From Aporrectodea caliginosa (Eukaryota > Annelida > Clitellata > Crassiclitellata > Lumbricidae): a stretch of DNA of 64,000 nt. A model generated the notes under the pieces. The model searched no databases. It was not told where the DNA came from and was given only the letters and a program-made list of their open reading frames with translations. Shown here in pieces: positions 20,826 through 30,860 of the stretch. Position 1 is the stretch's first letter; every line of letters starts with the position of its first letter. The stretch spans positions 496,001 to 560,000 of the forward strand of contig JACEVL010000410.1 in the NCBI GenBank assembly GCA_020284085.1, read 5' to 3'. Position numbers and translations under genes: made by a program.

Positions 20826-20964
20826 GTTAAATGCGGGCGTACACCGAACTGGTCCGATGCCATTCGGTCCGGCAGTAAGGTTGATTCGGCTGGGATCGGA
20901 TCGGTTAGGTGCCGCCTTTAAATAAAGGCAGATATTGTTGATGGATGTTGGGAGTGATTCTTAC

Positions 20965-21085
20965 ATCCGAAGCAGTCGTCACAACATCCATACATGCCGC
21001 TTGACCATTCGCGGGTGTTCTGTGACTGTCCTTCGATGACGCCATGCGACTGTGGCTGACTGACTACGGCAGGCTGCTGGTCCAT
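20965..21085 (-). CDS. PLAC8-family gene copy 1, exon A (start codon)
   Basis: ATG at 21085 to a GGAT-GTAAGA donor: 121 bp, 40 codons plus one base that completes Cys with exon B. The peptide starts MDQQPAVVSQPQSHGVIEGQ and ends REWSSGMYGCCDDCFGC across the junction. A Gln/Pro/Ser-rich head followed by W-(S)-x-G-(M/L)-(Y/F)-x-C-C is the usual start of the PLAC8 domain. An in-frame TGA closes the frame upstream, fixing this ATG. An acceptor-like CTGTTGCAG ends at 21162 on the minus strand and is conserved in U2 and U3, so the exon probably also carries 5'UTR (to 21161). Confidence 0.87.
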
Positions 21086-21792
21086 TGCTGCTTTAGCTCT
21101 TATCAAGGTCAAGGTCGATCACAAGATTACCAAGTCACCGTAGACACTGGGTCGCAAAAACCTGCAACAGTTTATTTAGTTTGCATAATGCTTATATTGT
21201 GGCTTGTTTTTGTGAATTTTACATACGTTTCCACACAGTCTTAATTGTGCTTACTTGAAGACTATTATAACGTAGAAAATGTGGCATGATTTATTGCGCT
21301 GCTTGTTGCAGTATGTGTGAGTTTGGCATAGGCCTACGGGTAGTACGAAAGTCGCCAGTATCAAGATTTCTTATATTATGCATTAGTCCTACACTCCGCG
21401 CGCGATAGAAGAGACTAATTATAATTACAATCTATAGTATATACGAAAAATTCGGAAATCTAACCAGTTTTTAATCGTTTTAGCTGTTTCACCACATTTC
21501 CTCAGTATAAAAAAATATACATGTAAGAAATCTTTTCTATCATTGGCTAAAAAATGTCGGCTCTGAGATGTTTCCTTGTTAATTCCAATGTAGACACAGA
21601 ACAGAAAACATGTTTCAGCACTTTAGCAATTTTCTTGTCATTCACAATAACTTCTCCATTACCGTCTTCTATTTTTAATGGGCCTACCCTAATCTCAATT
21701 TATACTTACTTCTCATATAGCTTGTCATGCTTTTTAACATTCCGTGAAAACCTCTGCTCCAACCTTTTTCATTTTCTTCTTATCTGCTTTGC

Positions 21793-21865
21793 AAATTAAC
21801 AATCAAGGACATAAGTGAGACCATAATTTTATTATGGTCTCACTTATGTCCTTGATTGTTAATTT
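21793..21865. repeat. perfect 35-bp palindrome with 3-nt loop
   Basis: The left arm 21793-21827 (starting AAATTAACAATCAAGGACAT) and the right arm 21831-21865 are exact reverse complements around TTT. U2 (about 39388-39405) has only the sequence next to the right arm (TTGATTGTTAATTTCTC), so the left arm was added by inverted duplication after the units separated. Confidence 0.95.
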
Positions 21866-22169
21866 CTCAAGTGTTGCAGAATTCTTAGTCAAATTCTTTC
21901 TTTAATTTCTTATAAAGTTATGCTTTGTTATTTTCTCTTAACTTTTTAACCTTTCGTTTAACCCAAGGCTTCTACTTATTTCTTCTACTTTGCGTAAAAT
22001 TAATAGGTTTTCTTCAATTATATTTCTCAATACGTCTTTTAAATTTATCCATGCTTCATTGATTCCCTAGATAACAAAGCCTTGCATTATTTCTTTAACT
22101 TTTATTTACACCGACAAAGTCCGTTTCCTTTAACCTTGTCCTTGCTAATTCATAGTCTTTGATTTGGAC

Positions 22170-22666
22170 CAACACTTTATAGGCCTACAGTCTCTCTGGA
22201 CCACTCCTCTAAACCGATAGAGCGCTCGTGAATTAAACTGTAGCTGGCGCTCTGCGCTAAGAGTTCAATATCGCTTTAGAAATGTCAAGATAGCGATCTC
22301 TTTGCATCTGTCTAACTTCTTTGATATGAATAAAAATAAAGGGGCACGCTGTCAGCTGGCAAGTCTTGTCTAGCTAAAAGTCGTAGACGCTACTAGACTA
22401 GTAGACGATTGCATAGGCTATGAATACAATGTGATGATAAACTGTAGACAAATCCCTTGCTCTTTCGGACTACGCCAACTATGCGACAGTCTCCAAAACC
22501 AGAAGCATATTTCAAAAAGTCTTCTAAAATTGCAAATGTTCGGAAAGATATTTTTCAAAGTGATTTCTTTTCAAATAACGTGTACAAAGAAGACAATTCG
22601 GAATTAAAACGATGCATAAGTAGAAAGGGTATGAGTTTTTCCAAACGATAAACTAAATCCTAAAAA
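22170..22666. other. unassigned sequence in U1
   Basis: The U1/U2 similarity stops near 22170. A 64-codon plus-strand open frame (22457-22651) shows no family. I cannot identify anything further. Confidence 0.35.
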
Positions 22667-22865
22667 CTAAATGCGATAGCGCATTGGATAACATCTGGCA
22701 CAGAGACCGGGGGGCGATAGCGCATTGGATAACATCTGGCACAGAGACCGAGAGGTACCGAGTTCGAGCCCCGCTGGGCGGATTTGCTTTGTAGGCTGCT
22801 ATTAGCGCCGTTGTATTGCAGGCTGTCTGTTCTGTTAGTAGTTAAGATTTAAATTGCCGCGAAGA
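22667..22865 (+). mobile_element. tRNA-derived SINE (family S1) with duplicated head
   Basis: The head GCGATAGCGCATTGGATAAC occurs twice, about 40 bp apart (22667 and 22708). Each has an A-box-like TAGCGCATTGG. A B box GAGTTCGAGCCCC follows once, then TTAGCGCCGTTGTATTGCAG and CTGTTCTGTTAGTAGTTAAG. Other copies: 55143-55290 (plus) and 28459-28616 (minus). Confidence 0.8.
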
Positions 22866-22994
22866 CTGAACTTTAACCTTTAAGTTTTATAATGGTGAGG
22901 ATGGAATGGCTCTAAGCTATCGAAAACTGTTAATTCAAGTAACACTAAAATGTTGGAGGAACCACGACAACGCCATCTCAGCTGTTCAAATGCC

Positions 22995-23160
22995 CAGTTG
23001 CGGCGCCAGAGGGGAAGGATAGGGGGCTTAGCCACCCCCTAACTGGGGCTCAGCCCCCTCCCAAAGTGGGAAATCTCTGCAAATCACAGGGAGGAGGAGA
23101 CAAAAGGGAACGGCTTGGAGCTTTAGCCCCCCCTAACCTGAACTCCTGGCGCCTCCACTG
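22995..23160. mobile_element. 166-bp hAT-type MITE with 8-bp TSD
   Basis: Ends CAGTTGCGGCGCCAG and CTGGCGCCTCCACTG, flanked by CAAATGCC (22987-22994 and 23161-23168). The ends and the CTTAGCCACCCCCTAA interior relate it to the 65-bp element at 14672. Confidence 0.88.
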
Positions 23161-23239
23161 CAAATGCCTACCGTTTGCATATGAGATTTTCAGAATTATC
23201 TGCCGTTGGAAAAGGTTTGTATGCTGCGGCCTCTGTTGA

Positions 23240-23345
23240 TTAGCCCTAACGGATACAGCTACACTCGTACACGAAATATCTGTGGGCGAAATGTCTGTAG
23301 ACGAAGTGTCGTAGACGAAAAGTCTGTAGACGACTTGTCGTGACA
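23240..23345. repeat. degenerate GTAGACGAAATGTCT tandem repeat
   Basis: Four to five imperfect copies of a 13-15-bp unit (CGAAATGTCTGTAGA, GTAGACGAAAAGTCTG, GTAGACGACTTGTCG). Each unit is nearly self-complementary. Confidence 0.6.
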
Positions 23346-24235
23346 CCCCTATGGGACCCGTGGGAAGCGGCCCACCATTCTTGAGCAGGTTGGGACGGTC
23401 CCCCAACTTTTGCCACCGACGGCTAATAAACCTTTTAACAGGGATTAGACTATAACCTGAAAATGACATTCGAAAATACTACGTGTTTAGTTACTTTATT
23501 CAACTAAGAACATTTAATACAATACAAATAAGCATTGTACTTATTACCATTTCACTTCATTGCAATATAATCATTAAGAACAAAATAATTGTTTAAAGCT
23601 TTCACTGACTCAGTTATAAAGTTTCACAGAATACTGTTCATAGCCAATGGTAAAGTGTACATGTGCAGACAGATGTAGCATACATGTGATAAATATAAAC
23701 CTTCCTCTAATTTTAAACTGCGTAAAAAATGCTACACTAAGTTTTTAAGAATGCGTAACAGTCACCAACGATGATGATGATGACGAAAAAATATACAAAA
23801 GCCATTGAGATTTAACTGCATGTACAGGAATAAGTTGAATAGACCAGAAGGGGAGAACATGGACAGCCTGCCATTGCCCTGCAACTTCGAGATGCATAAC
23901 CGTGTTCTTGTATTAGGGTGCTAAATATGTTTCAATTATAACTGGAATGGTTTGTCTTCACAAGTATCGGTAGTTTTCGGACCTGTCGGATAAAGTAGGA
24001 GAGGCAGCGACGAGTTCGTCTGAACCCCAGATCCTGCTTGCAAAAACGAACCGCTTCTCCTGGTAAACCAAATAATTATATGGCACTTAATATAACACTT
24101 CATTGAAGACTTTACTAATTGTTCAGTATTCTACATTGGAGCATGATGAGGACAACACTTTGTTGCCACAGTTCAAGTCATACTATATGTTTACAAGAAA
24201 TATGTTTCAATTAATATAATTCACAATGCATAATA
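23346..24235. other. no recognised content
   Basis: AT-rich DNA after the tandem repeat, with only a short GATGATGATGATGA run near 23770. No coding, RNA or transposon signal recognised. Confidence 0.35.
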
Positions 24236-24517
24236 ACCGGTTTAGAGTATCCGGGGATAAACCATTCTATCCCCCATCGTCATACGCATCACGATAACCA
24301 AGACGAAAATCCAGTAAAATCACCAAAAACGAAGTAAATTAATTTCAGGTCGACGTACAAACTAAAGATACGCAACCTAAAATATTTTATGTGTACAATA
24401 AATCCAAACAATACGACTGAATATACTTAGAAACCGCCAAAAATGCAAAAAACCGAATACTCCATTTCGATAAGGGGATAGTCATGTATGGGGATACTCT
24501 ATTTAGTGACACCGGTC
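24236..24517. mobile_element. possible small TIR element
   Basis: ACCGGTTTAGAGTATCC on the left is mirrored by GGATACTCTATTTAGTGACACCGGT on the right. The AGAGTATCC arm and the outer ACCGGT agree, with a few extra bases between them on the right. The interior is AT-rich and noncoding. Confidence 0.4.
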
Positions 24518-24669
24518 GTAAATAAGTTTTACAGAGTGGCCTTAGAATAGAGGGAAGTTGGTTAGTAATCGATCCTCTATTAACGACTGTTTTCAGTAGC
24601 CTTGACTATAATAGATCCTACATTATTCTGAGGCAACATTCGTTGCATACAGTTAAGCGGACAGGGCAA

Positions 24670-25225
24670 CTTGGTAATGGTATATCGAGTGCATAGGCGG
24701 GCGTCCCGAATAATTAGCAAAAGGGTATATTGTTAATCATAGTATAACTATTAAACTATATATCCAGTGACTATGCGGGTAAACCGCACGGGCAAAAGCG
24801 TAAATAATTGGTACTGGCATATCGAGTGCCTATGCGGGTAAAACGTTAGCTTACGTTGATCAATTATTTTATATTGTCAATTTAAAATGGAGACTGGATT
24901 GATGAAACTAATTCTTTGTTTAAATAGAAGCTCTGGCTTCAATAGAAGCTGGTTCGATGAAGTTTTTTTCTTAAATAGAAGTGAGATTGAAAATTATTCT
25001 TGCCTAAATAGAAGTTGGATTGATGAAAATATTTTCTTAAATGGAAGCTGGATTGATGACAGTTATCATGGACATTGGTGCACTGCTTACTCACCAACGT
25101 CAAGTACGGCATTGAAGACATTTAAACAATTTAGCGAAGTAAACTACGGGATAACCGACTATGCGGGCGTTAGATCTAATTGGTAATAGTATATCGAGTG
25201 ACTAGGCTATGCGGGCGTCCCGGAT
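24670..25225. repeat. degenerate repeats: TATCGAGTG...GCGGGCGTCCCG and AATAGAAGTTGGATTGATGA units
   Basis: GGTAATGGTATATCGAGTGC with GCGGGCGTCCCG occurs near 24672 and 25185, with partial copies at 24762 and 24818. Between 24887 and 25060, four to five tandem copies of AATAGAAG(C/T)TGGATTGATGA encode LNRSWIDE-like repeats, which are repeat products and not a protein. Confidence 0.65.
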
Positions 25226-25854
25226 TTGCAAAAACAGAAGCATTGGTATTCCTACGCAAAACGTGCATATTTCTAAGGTTTACATTGCTTGAAAAATATT
25301 ACTTGCAATTTGCTCCATCTTGTTACGGTATTGGGAAAGTTAAGGAAAGACTCTGCGTTCTGCGATTGGGCGCAATTGCATACTCAGGTCAACGGCGTGA
25401 AGATGTTTACAATGCCCAAAGCATATCTCAGCAATTTCCTTTATTTAATCGATCATTTAATTGAAAGTCATTAAAATATCACATTTATTATCATTTACCT
25501 TTCTTTGTTCCATAGAAACTGAAAGAAAAATAACCCTGATTTGATTTTCCTCAAATTCGTGCAATTAACCGCTGAACACCACATCGCGTCTGTCACGTTT
25601 GTCTACCTCCATAGACCCTCTTTACACCTGCAACGCCAGATGTGACCTCGCTCATCGCCATACGCAGGATGTAGATCTACACGATATTTTCACGAGTAAC
25701 CATTCCTCTAAATATATATATATGGATTCCTTGGTCTACATCTTAAGCTCAATAGGAACGCAGAATTTTGTTTAAGTATTTCCAACAATATTTCAGTTCG
25801 GATATTAATTATAGTTTTTATTTCTATTTCGCTTTCACATTTTAATTTCAGTTT

Positions 25855-26215
25855 AGGTAAGCGTGTAGTTTAGCGTCGTAAATTATTCGCCCGTTGTAGC
25901 GTTATTATTTTTCATCAACTTCTATTTAGGCCACAATTCTTTTCATCAATCCCATTTCCATTTAAGCAGGAAATCTTTTGATCATTCCAACTTCCATTTA
26001 GGGAGGAATTATTTTGTCATCAATACAACTTCTAGTTAATTAGGCTACGAATTATTTTTCATAAAATCCACTTCTATTTTAAAATATTATATTCATCGAT
26101 CCGACTTTTATTTAGCAAGAATTCTTTCGTCAATCCAAATTATGTTCAACATACGAAGAAAACCCATAAAATGGGAAATAATTTACGACGCTAAACTGCA
26201 CGCTTAGGCTACCTC
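25855..26215. mobile_element. foldback-like element with tandem TTCATCAATCCAACTTCTAT interior
   Basis: GTTTAGCGTCGTAAATTATT at about 25868 is inverted at about 26178 (AATAATTTACGACGCTAAAC), with arms of about 34 bp. The interior holds five to six degenerate copies of TTTTCATCAATCCAACTTCT, the reverse complement of the tandem unit at 24887-25060. Confidence 0.55.
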
Positions 26216-26900
26216 CGTTTCTATTTCGTTTCCCTTTTGCAAATAATTTCCGTTTTGGTTTCAGTTTCCGTTAATCGGAAATTCATAATTTTGTTTCAGT
26301 TTCTATTTCAGTTTTCTGAACTATCACTGGAGGGATTATTTCAATTTTCGGTGTTCTAATCTCAGTTTCTTCACATATAGTATAGTCGAAATCATCGTTG
26401 AAAAATTTCAGGTAAACAAGAGCACCCCGTTTGACAATAAATGCTCAAAATTGCTTCGACTTCTGGCGCTGAGCCCCAGACCCCGCTTGGGGAGCTTACG
26501 ATGCTACTCCATACCCCCTGGTTGTTAGGGGATTCTTGCCTTCGGCAATTGCGACTTCGCGCCTTCCGCGCTCGCAATTCTCCAAACTCGGACGTTTAGT
26601 AGGTCCCTCAACTTCTAGACCGTGGTTGCACCCCTGCGTACATCTAGTCGAGGAAGGGGCAAAAGTGCCACTTTTTAGTACACGTGTCAAATTTTCTAAA
26701 ATATATAACACAATGCCACAACTTTTGTGCATAATGGCTTACAAAAAACGTTGAAAATTGATTATATGGTAACATATTTTGCAAAACGTCCAAAATACAA
26801 ACTGAAACTTTTGACACTCTTACCCCAACACTTCGGGCAAGAGTGTCATATAGGCTAGTGCCACTCATGCCCAAGTGAGGAAAGTTTGATATGGAAGCTT
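26216..26900. other. T-rich repeat (TTTCAGTTTCTATTTCAG) and a GC-rich block of unknown origin
   Basis: 26216-26335 belongs to a T-rich dispersed repeat also seen at 25793-25850, 42830-42965 and 45587-45700. 26450-26640 is GC-rich with GCCTTCGGCAATTGCGACTT, a texture common inside nonautonomous DNA transposons, but I found no TIR pair. Confidence 0.4.
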
Positions 26901-27056
26901 GGCCAATGGTAGCTAGGCTATCTCAACTATGTATTTCACAGTTAACAAATGTAACGAAAAAATGAATCAAAACTGTCAGTCATATTTGAATCTAAAGTAG
27001 GAAAAATTGGTAGTTTAACGACAGTTATCACATTTAAATTGCTTGACGCCGAACAC

Positions 27057-27150
27057 ATTCTGTCCACAGACCAGAATAAGAAGTCGGTCTACTCTTTTTC
27101 TTCCAGGACCTGTAAAGTCCTCCGTAATTTTGACGACAAACCGGACCCGG
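27057..27150 (-). pseudogene. short second copy of the unnamed transposase-like relic
   Basis: On the minus strand KITEDFTGPGRKRVDRLLIL and VCGQNVF match the same stretch in the larger relic (30425-30505). Only about 95 bp is recognisable. Confidence 0.5.
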
Positions 27151-27159
27151 TTCAAGTTT

Positions 27160-27950
27160 GCTACTAGGCCTGTGTAAAAAGCTTTTACAATAAATGAGGA
27201 ATGGCTTATTTATAGATTATTCTTCTCGCTAAGTCCTCTCTCGCATTCCCCTCTCCGCTTTCTTCTCGCTCTAATCTCTAATCTTTGGTCAGAACACTTT
27301 TGAATCTTCTGAAATGGCACTTGTTCTAATTTACTCGAATTTACTAATAAAGTGCATCGGAACAATTTTGTTTTAAACTTTCTATACCGTTATAAAGCGA
27401 CGACTTGAAATGACTGACTAAATGTTTACGGCTTGTTCCCTCAATACAAATAGGCCTACTGTAATTCTTCAGAGTAGCAAATCTTGTGCTCTTAACTGTC
27501 ACTTTTTGTTTATATAATTATATTAGCAACAATTGTCGAAATGTTCATCTCTGTATAACTTGTCTCTAAACGCATTACAGGTACATGTATATCTATGTAC
27601 CCTGTTCCAGAATAATAAGTTCTTCATCAACCACAGTCACCATTGAATGACCGCCCCTTACTTTAAATTCGTTTTCTGTAGCTTTCAACCTCTTTATTAG
27701 TGTTTAACTTGAGATGAATAGTCGCACTGACGGCACTGGCCAAACTGAGTCCCCGACAAGAAAGTGCAACTTCTGATTTTGAACAGATGTAAATCCAAAT
27801 GACTGAAACTCAAATTTAAAAAATGAAATGCCACAAAGGTTAGTCTAAACACAAATTATATCGTTTTAAGAGACTGTACGAATGTCAATATAAAACCAAA
27901 CTTAGGTCCACTTCCAACTAATATATTTAATGCTCACGATCATACCAAAT
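27160..27950. other. no recognised content
   Basis: AT-rich DNA between the transposase fragment and the distal U1 block. Nothing recognised on either strand. Confidence 0.35.
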
Positions 27951-28458
27951 TTAGGCTATTCTGGACTGATGTCTATTCATAACTGACATAATTTTGAGTC
28001 CAAGTGGAATAACATTTCGATATCGTGTAGGCCTATCTGATTCAGATTTGGTATGAAGACTTACGAGATCGACTAATGACATAATCGTTTTTTCTCACAC
28101 ATGTGCGTACATTATTCAATAACATCAGCAAATTCAACTTGGTCCTACCTGTCTGGCTAGTTGCAGCACAACTGTAAATGCGATATGTTCTCGTGGCCTT
28201 TAACAGACAAACGAACAGATGCTATGCGCCTGTCACTAACTGTAAGCCCTGACGTTTAACGATGACAGGAACAAACTGATTAGGCTACTCGGCAGCATTA
28301 GTATGCAGTATCATAGACCAAGACGCAGGCCTGCAGGGGAAGAACGCTAAACAGCTTGTCCAGCCTGTAGGCCTACTGACTAAATTTAAAGGATTCCTAC
28401 TGAAGAAGACTACGATTAAGAAACGTTCTTAGAATAGAAAGAAAGTCTGCGTTTGTGT

Positions 28459-28465
28459 TATTTAC

Positions 28466-28509
<44 letters not shown>

Positions 28510-28616
28510 TCTTTTCTTTAATAAGCGCCTGACAAACGCACTGCGCCGTACATTTACATGTTATGCAATTTAAATCTTAACTACTAACAGAACAGACAGC
28601 TTGCAATACAACGATA
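28459..28616 (-). mobile_element. S1 SINE, minus strand, with (AAT)n tail
   Basis: An AAT array (28467-28508), then AAGCGCCTGACAAACGC, TTAACTACTAACAGAACAG and GCTTGCAATACAACG, which is the reverse complement of the S1 body at 22800-22865. The U2 counterpart (about 42040-42060) lacks it. Confidence 0.7.
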
Positions 28617-28654
28617 CACTGTCGCATTCATAGTCAGATTAACATACCGGTTTT

Positions 28655-30860
28655 GGAAATCTTCAGGTCTTTATTGAAAAGGAGACAACATAATTGCTGT
28701 GCTTGCATGAGATGCTGCTTCTGTTCGGCGTTGCGTGTTAAAGAGGCATTGAATTCTGGAATCAAGACAACTCCCTGTTCTGCTAGATCGTTCCCAACCT
28801 TCACAGAGGTGGCAAACCATCTGGTCCTTTAGATGTGATTCCTGGGGTCAGTCTGCAAGGATTCTTCACCGACGATCTTGAAAAAGCGAAGTCGTGATGT
28901 CGTGACGAAGTCATGTAGTCCCTATGTTTCTGGTCTGAAGAATACTGGAGTCCATTTGTGAGTTTCATCAGACCCTTCAGTATCTTTGAGAACTATGACC
29001 ACTGACCTCTTCTCGTCCACCGAGACATTATCCTCGAAGAATCCAAATCTTACCAGAAGCTCAGACACGTACCAAAATTGGCAACTAAATGCTTTGGTGG
29101 CAGCTTTTCGACCTTCTTGTTAAGCAGGTCATTTCTTGAAGTAGCTGCAAATGATGTGCTTTGGAACCGATATTTGACATATACAGCAGTAAATAAGAGA
29201 CAGGCCTCACTAAAACGCTTCCTCATTCGTTCACAATATGCGACGCTTCCTTAAATACGAGTAAATAAAAGTAAATAATTAGAGACCGGCCTCACTAAAA
29301 TGCCTCTTCATTTGTTGATTATAATTATGCGATGCTTCCTCATTCGTTCACAATATAAGATGTTTCCTTAAATACGAGTAGGTCTAAATAAAAGTAAATA
29401 AGAGACCGGCCTCACTAAAATGCTTCCTAATTTGTTCACGCTATGAGATGCTTCCTTATTTGTTCGCTATATCAATGACCACACGATTTCCGTACCTGCA
29501 ATAGTTCATAGCCTACTGTTTGAACAATAACCATATCTTTATGGAATAAATGTCACTGGCCATCCAGCGAGCACCGTGAATTGCCCTGGGATATCGGAAA
29601 CGGATACCATTGGGAGACGTTCCACCGAAGAAAACAATCGACAGCTCCAGCAGTTCACGGTACCGTATAGTTCTCTGGCGCTTGGAATGTTTCCAGCTGA
29701 GATACTCCAAACTCTAGGACACTGTCTTTGCATAGAGCGATAACGGATGCCATAATGGCTGTGGAAAATGAGGACTGATCTATTCGATTCTAGAAATCTT
29801 TTAAATGGCCAATCAGTTCTAACCAACTTCTCCAGCATGATCTCTGAGCATGCTGAGACGGCATGCTAAATGTAGATTGTAGAAGCGCACGATCAATGAG
29901 ACCAATGGGCTAATGACGGATACCTGGATCATTCTGGAGCTGCCTTGATGAAGCCATTACGCCTAACTGAGTGTCAGTGGTTTGTAAAGTTTTGAAAACA
30001 AACCTAGCGCTGACCAACATCCGATGTTGAGCCAACAATGTCAGGTCTGATAGAACGCAGAACGTAAAATTCATCGTATACAACTTGTCGCGTTCAGTGT
30101 GCGAAAAAGAAGAAAATTAAATTCTGTTGAAATGGATATCTACACCAAATTCCGGGACAATCCAGGACACGGGACGCACAAGGCCGATTCCGGAGCTGTC
30201 CCGGCGAATCCGGGACGGTTGGCAGCCCTAAGCCATCCTGTCACTTGCATTTCTTCTGTAGCAGAAAGCAAACTCCACCTCTTGTTCCAGTGCTTGAAGC
30301 AATGGCATCGAAGCGCATACCCTTGATCCAATCCCTTAATCCGCACTCATAGATGTGGTCAATCACAGCCCCTGACATTTTAACTGCTGTTCCATCGCAA
30401 AGTTTCTGGGCAGACAACAGCTTCAATACATTCTGTCCAGAGACCAGAATAAAAAGTCGATCTATACTCTTTTTCTTCCATGACCTGTAAAGTCCTTCGT
30501 AATTTTGTCATCCCAATGCAATACCAGCGGCAGTACATGGTTGAAGGTTGCCTTCACTTCTGCACTGAATTAAAGCTTCACGACGTTTCATTCGTGCTTT
30601 TCTTATGGTACATGGGCTAATGACGACATCATCTGTAGCTGCCAAGATGAAGCCATTTCAGACGATACTTGAGCAATCTTATTAGTCCGATCTAATGCTG
30701 CAGCCACTTCAGGAAACCTTTTGTTCAGGATTTTCTAACCTCCAGTAATAACTGGACTCAATGCTCTGCTACTTCTATCTGACTCGCTACGTGTCACCCG
30801 GCCAAGATGGCAGTTTTAGGGCTACAACGATACGAGTAATGGATGCAACGAGTAATGTTT
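28655..30860 (-). pseudogene. decayed gene of an unnamed transposase-like protein
   Basis: Minus-strand, frame-broken coding. In N-to-C order: DFTGHGRKRV (about 30450), LSAQKLCDGTAVKMSG and IKGMRFDAIASSTGTRGG (30240-30426), then FGFFEDNVSVDEKRSVVIVL, KIVGEES and VGNDLAEQGVVLIPEFNASL with NAEQKQ (28690-29080). The order (V)SGQ...DxTASNTG-like...ND-AE-GV-LI-EFN is one I associate with a widespread invertebrate transposon-borne protein whose superfamily name I cannot give with confidence. Many stops and the 29188-29475 repeat inside it show it is dead. Confidence 0.5.
29188..29475. repeat. imperfect tandem repeat of about 85-110 bp, three copies
   Basis: Units begin GAGAC(A/C)GGCCTCACTAAAA and contain GCTTCCTCATTCGTTCACAA and AAATACGAGTAAATAAAAGT. 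They differ by indels. Confidence 0.75.

Larger units (their letters stand above)
13966..28710. repeat. segmental duplication unit U1 (PLAC8 copy 1)
   Basis: U1 aligns by eye to U2, U3 and U4 in ordered blocks. These are a left block (13966-14440 with 47317-47880), old LINE debris (15720-18760), PLAC8 exon B and exon A with flanks (18790-22170), and a distal block (27950-28710 with 40490-42150). About 5.7 kb of additional sequence, including transposons, separates the last two blocks relative to U2. Confidence 0.85.

Noticed and set aside
22708..22790. Functional tRNA gene
   Set aside because: A and B boxes exist, but acceptor and D stems do not pair and the same head recurs in SINE copies with long bodies.
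30140..30235. hAT end at CCGGGACGGTTGGCAGCCCT
   Set aside because: It resembles a known style of transposon end, but I found no left partner or duplication, so it is not listed as an element.
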